Shown: positions 15,842-18,831 of the stretch, piece after piece
Position numbering within the stretch: position 1 is the stretch's first letter
Layout: each line of letters begins with the position of its first letter
Source: Promethearchaeota archaeon
GTDB taxonomy: Archaea > Asgardarchaeota > Lokiarchaeia > Sigynarchaeales > SOKP01
DNA: 18,831 nt
NCBI GenBank assembly: GCA_016839905.1
Contig: JAEOTJ010000074.1
Location: 1 to 18,831 of the forward strand
Reading direction: 5' to 3'
Notes under the pieces: model-generated
What the model saw: the letters and a program-made list of their open reading frames with translations, nothing else
What the model was told of the DNA's origin: nothing
Database searches by the model: none
Position numbers and translations under genes: made by a program

Positions 15842-15847
15842 TTAAAA
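15842..15847. repeat. Target site duplication TTAAAA, left copy
   Basis: TTAAAA directly abuts the left inverted repeat and is repeated exactly at 17982-17987 beyond the right one. Six bases fits the IS1634/IS4 group. Because the repeat is A/T only, its length is uncertain by two bases (AA at the inner edge could instead belong to the inverted repeat). Confidence 0.75.
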
Positions 15848-15863
15848 CTCAACTTCGAAAGTT
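15848..15863 (+). repeat. IS terminal inverted repeat, left
   Basis: CTCAACTTCGAAAGTT, a perfect inverted match to 17966-17981. The match extends two more bases (AA/TT) into the assumed target duplication. The core AACTTCGAAAGTT is itself nearly palindromic. Confidence 0.93.
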
Positions 15864-16001
15864 GATAAATATAATAATGGTTTAGTTTTAAATTCTTACT
15901 TAATTTTGTTACTCTTTCAGGGACTTTTGAATGGGACTTAACTATTTTTTTACAATCTTCAGCCTCTTTTTTTTAACAATGCCTTTCCTTTAATTTCCTC
16001 C

Positions 16002-17732
16002 TTAGTTTTTTTTATCACATGTGGGTAGAAGTTTTATATCAAAATAATCAAAATTCAATTTAAATATCTTAAAAATGTTCTCTAATACGGGATTAAAGTT
16101 CAATGTCCTCTGAATTCTGAAAGATTTATACCCAGGATAAATATAATTACCAATTGAAACGTATCCTTCCTTGACGATATCTTTCAATTCCTCAAAAGTA
16201 AATTCGAGTTTATTTTGCATCAGCAAAAATCTCAATAAAGCAAATACCATGGCACCCCATATACCGAGTGCACAATGTACCTTAATTCGTGTCGGCTTGC
16301 GATGTCTAAAGGGGTAGAGTGAAAGAATGCTCTTTAATATGTGAAATTCGTGCTCTATAACTCCTGATGTCTTGTAAATGCGGATGATAGAAACGGCATC
16401 GAGAGTAAAATCGTTGGTAACGATGGCAAATTTACCAGCTAAATTTAGCTTTTCATCCAATTTTTTTTGGATTGGAACGCACCTGATCGTCCCATTATCA
16501 GGCTCACGCTTGAAATAGGAAAGGACTCTCTTTTTTCTTAGAAATTTTTCAACTAATTCCAATTTATCCTCGATTTTAACATTTTTTTGGTTAATTTCAC
16601 TTACTTTTTCTTGGATATCGTTTAATAACTCTAAGAACTCTTCCTGCTTTTTTCTCGCTATCTCTTCGTTTACATATAACAAGATATTTCTTTCTTTTTT
16701 GTCCCCGTCATACAAGAAAAGCGTAGATGTCTTGCCCCTTAATCTTGTATGTTTCTGCTCGTATATTACGGATTGTTCTTCGATTTTTAACGGTAACAAT
16801 TGTTCTTTTACACTAACCAAGCTTGGGCGAACACTAGTGACAAAATGACAACTCCACTTTTTGCATAAAGAATCAATCTCCTTGAAATTGTCTTCGCTAT
16901 TGTTTCCCTTATCAAACACCAAATATTTTCCTTTTATCTTTTTCAGAAGCATTGGATATTCACTCTGACACTTTTCAAGAAGCATCTTAAACATTGCGGT
17001 ATCGGGAGCATTTCCAGAAAACGCATCGAATAATAATGGGATGTAGTGATTAGTAACGCCTAATATTAGGTTTATCTGCGGCAGATCGGGACGCTTGGAC
17101 CGGCTATAACCATGGGTTCGATTTACTTGTTTATATTTCTCCATCTGATTTTTCGGTGCTTCGATGTCATCACCACCGAAAAAATGCATGGATGTCGCAT
17201 CAATGATCAACTCGTCAAATTCAATGCCCTTCATGCCAAGAAGCTTTTTAACGATCTCCTTTTGTATTTGGTCGAGCTTGGGATAAATATAGTCCATATA
17301 GTTGTAAATATTATTTTCATAAAAATTATCAGGCGTGATGAGCGTATCGAGCGAGAAAATTGATTTTGCATGCGAAATATTAGCTAATCTCCATTTACTA
17401 TGTTCATAAAGGGAATGTTCGATAACAAGCATTTCAATAAAACGTCCGACATCAAATTTTGCGTCATTTTGAACGATCTTTTTTATTATTTCCCTAAAAT
17501 CAACCATCTCAAGCATTTTTGAGAGGATGATCTCGCCTGAAAATGATAAAAGACGTTCTTTTAGGGATTTTTCCGAATTAAAATCCGACAATATGTTTAG
17601 CGCAACTTCTTCTGTGCCTAAGTATACGTAATCACTCTTAGATTTTCCTTCTTGCTTGTAATTGCGCTTGTAAAGGTAATAAGAACCATGAGATTTTTTC
17701 TGAGTTGTTAAATACCATTTTATGATCATCAT
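16002..17732 (-). CDS. IS1634/IS4-type DDE transposase
   Basis: The 576-residue protein has the three acidic catalytic residues of IS4-superfamily transposases: D178 in IIDATS, D274 in VFDKGN, and E460 in YKTSGVIEHEFHILK. The last matches the IS4 Y-(2)-R-(3)-E-(6)-K signature, except that the Arg is Ser (Y453, S456, E460, K467). The RPDLPQINLILGVT segment after D178 is typical of the IS1634 group. A long region with coiled-coil character lies between D274 and E460, about residues 350-400. The frame is intact with start ATG at 17732 (ATG at 17729 also possible). It cuts and joins the ends of the surrounding element. The sequence TGGGTAGAAGTT occurs near its 3' end and again just upstream of its start. 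Confidence 0.95.
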   Translation of the reverse strand: MMIIKWYLTTQKKSHGSYYLYKRNYKQEGKSKSDYVYLGTEEVALNILSDFNSEKSLKERLLSFSGEIILSKMLEMVDFREIIKKIVQNDAKFDVGRFIEMLVIEHSLYEHSKWRLANISHAKSIFSLDTLITPDNFYENNIYNYMDYIYPKLDQIQKEIVKKLLGMKGIEFDELIIDATSMHFFGGDDIEAPKNQMEKYKQVNRTHGYSRSKRPDLPQINLILGVTNHYIPLLFDAFSGNAPDTAMFKMLLEKCQSEYPMLLKKIKGKYLVFDKGNNSEDNFKEIDSLCKKWSCHFVTSVRPSLVSVKEQLLPLKIEEQSVIYEQKHTRLRGKTSTLFLYDGDKKERNILLYVNEEIARKKQEEFLELLNDIQEKVSEINQKNVKIEDKLELVEKFLRKKRVLSYFKREPDNGTIRCVPIQKKLDEKLNLAGKFAIVTNDFTLDAVSIIRIYKTSGVIEHEFHILKSILSLYPFRHRKPTRIKVHCALGIWGAMVFALLRFLLMQNKLEFTFEELKDIVKEGYVSIGNYIYPGYKSFRIQRTLNFNPVLENIFKIFKLNFDYFDIKLLPTCDKKN

Positions 17733-17809
17733 TGGGTAGAAGTTATATTTAAGTTTTCAGGTAGTTTAGAAGCTTTATCAGTATAATTTACCCTACTTTG
17801 TTCTACCCA
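17733..17809. promoter_or_regulatory. TGGGTAGAA / TTCTACCCA inverted repeat upstream of the transposase gene
   Basis: TGGGTAGAA (17733-17741) abuts the transposase start and is inverted at 17801-17809. A 12-base copy (TGGGTAGAAGTT) also lies at 16022-16033. The outer copies are about 173 bp from the two ends of the IS and in opposite orientation, as expected for subterminal transposase or regulator sites. This is inference from repeat geometry only. Confidence 0.35.
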
Positions 17810-17965
17810 TCGATTAAATTGCCGATATTTAAGGTAATAAACGACAAAAAAACTCGTTAAAAGAAGGAATTCAATAGATTATTTAAATACTCACATTTTA
17901 TTAAATGTAAAGTAAGCTGAAAAGACTGCAAAAATAGTTATATAAAAATAAACATTTATTTTTTT

Positions 17966-17981
17966 AACTTTCGAAGTTGAG
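17966..17981 (-). repeat. IS terminal inverted repeat, right
   Basis: AACTTTCGAAGTTGAG, the exact reverse complement of the left repeat at 15848-15863. Confidence 0.93.
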
Positions 17982-17987
17982 TTAAAA
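17982..17987. repeat. Target site duplication TTAAAA, right copy
   Basis: This exact copy of 15842-15847 includes the complement of the TAA stop codon (17982-17984) and the last Phe codon (17985-17987) of the VPS29-like gene. The stop therefore survived the insertion. Confidence 0.75.
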
Positions 17988-18614
17988 ATTATCTCTTTTT
18001 TGAATTGCGTGATCAATCATTATAAAAAAAGATTTTGAGATGTTAATTTCCCCTGTTATTTTATCTATTTGGAATAAAGAAATAGTTATATCTTTTGATG
18101 TTTTATTCAATTCTAAAATAATGAATGAAGGAATTCCACTTGCTACAAAAGACCATGCTCCTGTAACGCTTCCAGGATTTAATAATAATGTTCCGTTCGC
18201 CGTTAGAAGTACTTCTTCGTGGTGTGTATGGCCCGAGATGAGAATATGATACCCTCGCTCAGCAGCTAATAATTCTAATTGACTATAATCCCCTCTTGGA
18301 CTTATTTGAGCACCATGTGTTAAACCAATTTTTAAAGTATCCCCTTCTAGCTGTATCTCTAATTCTTGATAAAGAGGGACATTTCTATTCCCATAATAAT
18401 AATCCATATTCCCTATTACTCTAAGCACGTTTTTCTCTGTTTTTAAGTTTAAAAAATTTATAAATTTTAGAGCGTTTATCTCATCCCCCGTAAAAAAGGT
18501 ATGTTCAAATAGCTCCTTTTTGGTTAATTCTGTGAGTTTCTCATAAATTTCATTTGACACATCTTCAACTCTATATGGTATATGAGAATCTCCAATAATT
18601 AGATAACGAGTCAT
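17982..18614 (-). CDS. VPS29-like metallophosphoesterase (YfcE/MJ0936 family)
   Basis: The 210-residue protein has the calcineurin-like fold motifs: GDSH (D9, H11), TGDE (D44), GNMD (N69, D71), THG (H100) and GHTH (H129, H131). These form the two-metal site of YfcE/MJ0936 phosphodiesterases. Beyond these, its sequence runs parallel to eukaryotic VPS29 as I remember it: GDSHIPYR against GDLHIPHR at the start; KIGLTHGAQISPRGD against the KIGLIHGHQVIPWGD type; then LISGHTH, LNPGSVTGAW and PSFIILEL. VPS29 is the scaffold subunit of the retromer sorting complex. Unlike human VPS29, D44 and N69 are retained, so the enzyme may still bind metals and be active. M70 replaces the usual His/Cys of GN(H/C)D. 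Compared with the short family form, it has a few extra residues near 72-80 and a C-terminal tail of about 20 residues. A TATA-like ATATAT at 18637-18642 is only 23-28 bases before the ATG, suggesting a leaderless transcript. Confidence 0.85.
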   Translation of the reverse strand: MTRYLIIGDSHIPYRVEDVSNEIYEKLTELTKKELFEHTFFTGDEINALKFINFLNLKTEKNVLRVIGNMDYYYGNRNVPLYQELEIQLEGDTLKIGLTHGAQISPRGDYSQLELLAAERGYHILISGHTHHEEVLLTANGTLLLNPGSVTGAWSFVASGIPSFIILELNKTSKDITISLFQIDKITGEINISKSFFIMIDHAIQKRDNF

Positions 18615-18776
18615 ATTATTGTTAAAATTTTAAAAAATATATTTTTTGTAGTAAGAAATGAAAAAAAAAAAGAATTTAGAATTTTTTGGCATTAACACCT
18701 TTTAGATAACCCATTTTTTTTTCTTTTACTTATTTTGTAAAAATTTAGATTTATATCATATAAACTCTTAGAATTA

Positions 18777-18831
18777 TCATTTTTTTCTCCCACAAGCTAT
18801 CAGTCTTTGTGCTGTATGGAGCCTTAACTTC
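18777..18831 (-). CDS. Possible C-terminal end of a gene entering from the right edge
   Basis: On the - strand a frame is open from the window edge to a TGA at 18777-18779. It encodes 17 residues ending RLIACGRKK, a plausible protein C-terminus. A second frame is also open for 26 codons here, so the choice is weak. The stretch 18615-18776 is A/T-rich with long A and T runs and has no other feature apart from the probable promoter of the VPS29-like gene. Confidence 0.2.
   Translation of the reverse strand, partial: KLRLHTAQRLIACGRKK

Larger units (their letters stand above)
15848..17981 (-). mobile_element. Complete IS1634/IS4-type insertion sequence, 2134 bp
   Basis: The element is bounded by 16-bp perfect terminal inverted repeats (CTCAACTTCGAAAGTT at 15848-15863 and its complement at 17966-17981). 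A 6-bp TTAAAA duplication flanks it. It carries one transposase gene on the - strand (16002-17732). Both ends, the duplication and the uninterrupted gene all indicate a recent and possibly still active insertion. It sits between the VPS29-like and longin-like genes, in the same orientation as both. Confidence 0.93.

Noticed and set aside
15842..15863. Near-palindrome AACTTCGAAAGTT considered as a terminator hairpin after the VPS29-like gene
   Set aside because: The same sequence occurs inverted at 17966-17981 at the other end of the transposase segment, so it is the IS end.
17982..18614. Possibility that the IS truncated the phosphoesterase gene
   Set aside because: The stop codon lies in the target duplication, so the pre-insertion gene ended at the same codon. 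All motifs of the family are present.

Overview
The window most likely comes from an Asgard archaeon of the Lokiarchaeia type. This is inferred from gene content, not from a marker gene. The DNA is AT-rich, genes are spaced by short AT tracts, and the genes mix archaeal anaerobic metabolism (a tungsten-type aldehyde oxidoreductase, a LarA-family enzyme, a U32 protein) with eukaryote-like genes: a Ras-superfamily GTPase, a longin-like protein and a phosphoesterase that resembles the retromer subunit VPS29. No rRNA, tRNA or CRISPR array was seen.

Layout. Bases 1-432 hold the 3' part of a small membrane protein on the + strand. Bases 806-4015 (- strand) encode a 1069-residue surface protein: a parallel beta-helix with glycine-rich tandem repeats, thrombospondin-type-3-like calcium repeats, a CARDB-like domain and a C-terminal membrane anchor. 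A dCMP deaminase follows (4404-4865, -). On the + strand are a LarA-family lactate-racemase-like enzyme (5053-6300) and a U32-family Fe-S protein (6377-7639). Converging on these from the - strand are a class V aminotransferase and a DJ-1/PfpI protein (9396 down to 7700), an SCP2-like lipid-binding protein (9530-9982), and a tight three-gene unit read as aldehyde:ferredoxin oxidoreductase, AMP-forming acyl-CoA ligase and MoaD-like sulfur carrier (14019 down to 10093). That unit could oxidise an aldehyde to an acid with ferredoxin reduction, activate the acid to a thioester, and contribute to making the pterin cofactor.

The right part (14219-18614, -) is the most interesting. A longin-like gene lies 33 bases upstream of a Ras-like GTPase gene. 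Further upstream on the same strand is the VPS29-like phosphoesterase gene. Between them sits a complete IS1634/IS4-type insertion sequence of 2134 bp, with 16-bp terminal inverted repeats and a 6-bp TTAAAA target duplication. The duplication contains the stop codon of the VPS29-like gene, so that gene was left intact. Removing the IS in thought gives a co-directional VPS29-like / longin / small-GTPase locus with about 190 bp between the first two genes. That is a candidate archaeal trafficking-like module, recently interrupted by a transposon.

Main limits: all family calls rest on motifs read by eye. Substrates of the metabolic enzymes are not determined. Promoter and terminator calls are weak because few such signals are characterised in these archaea.
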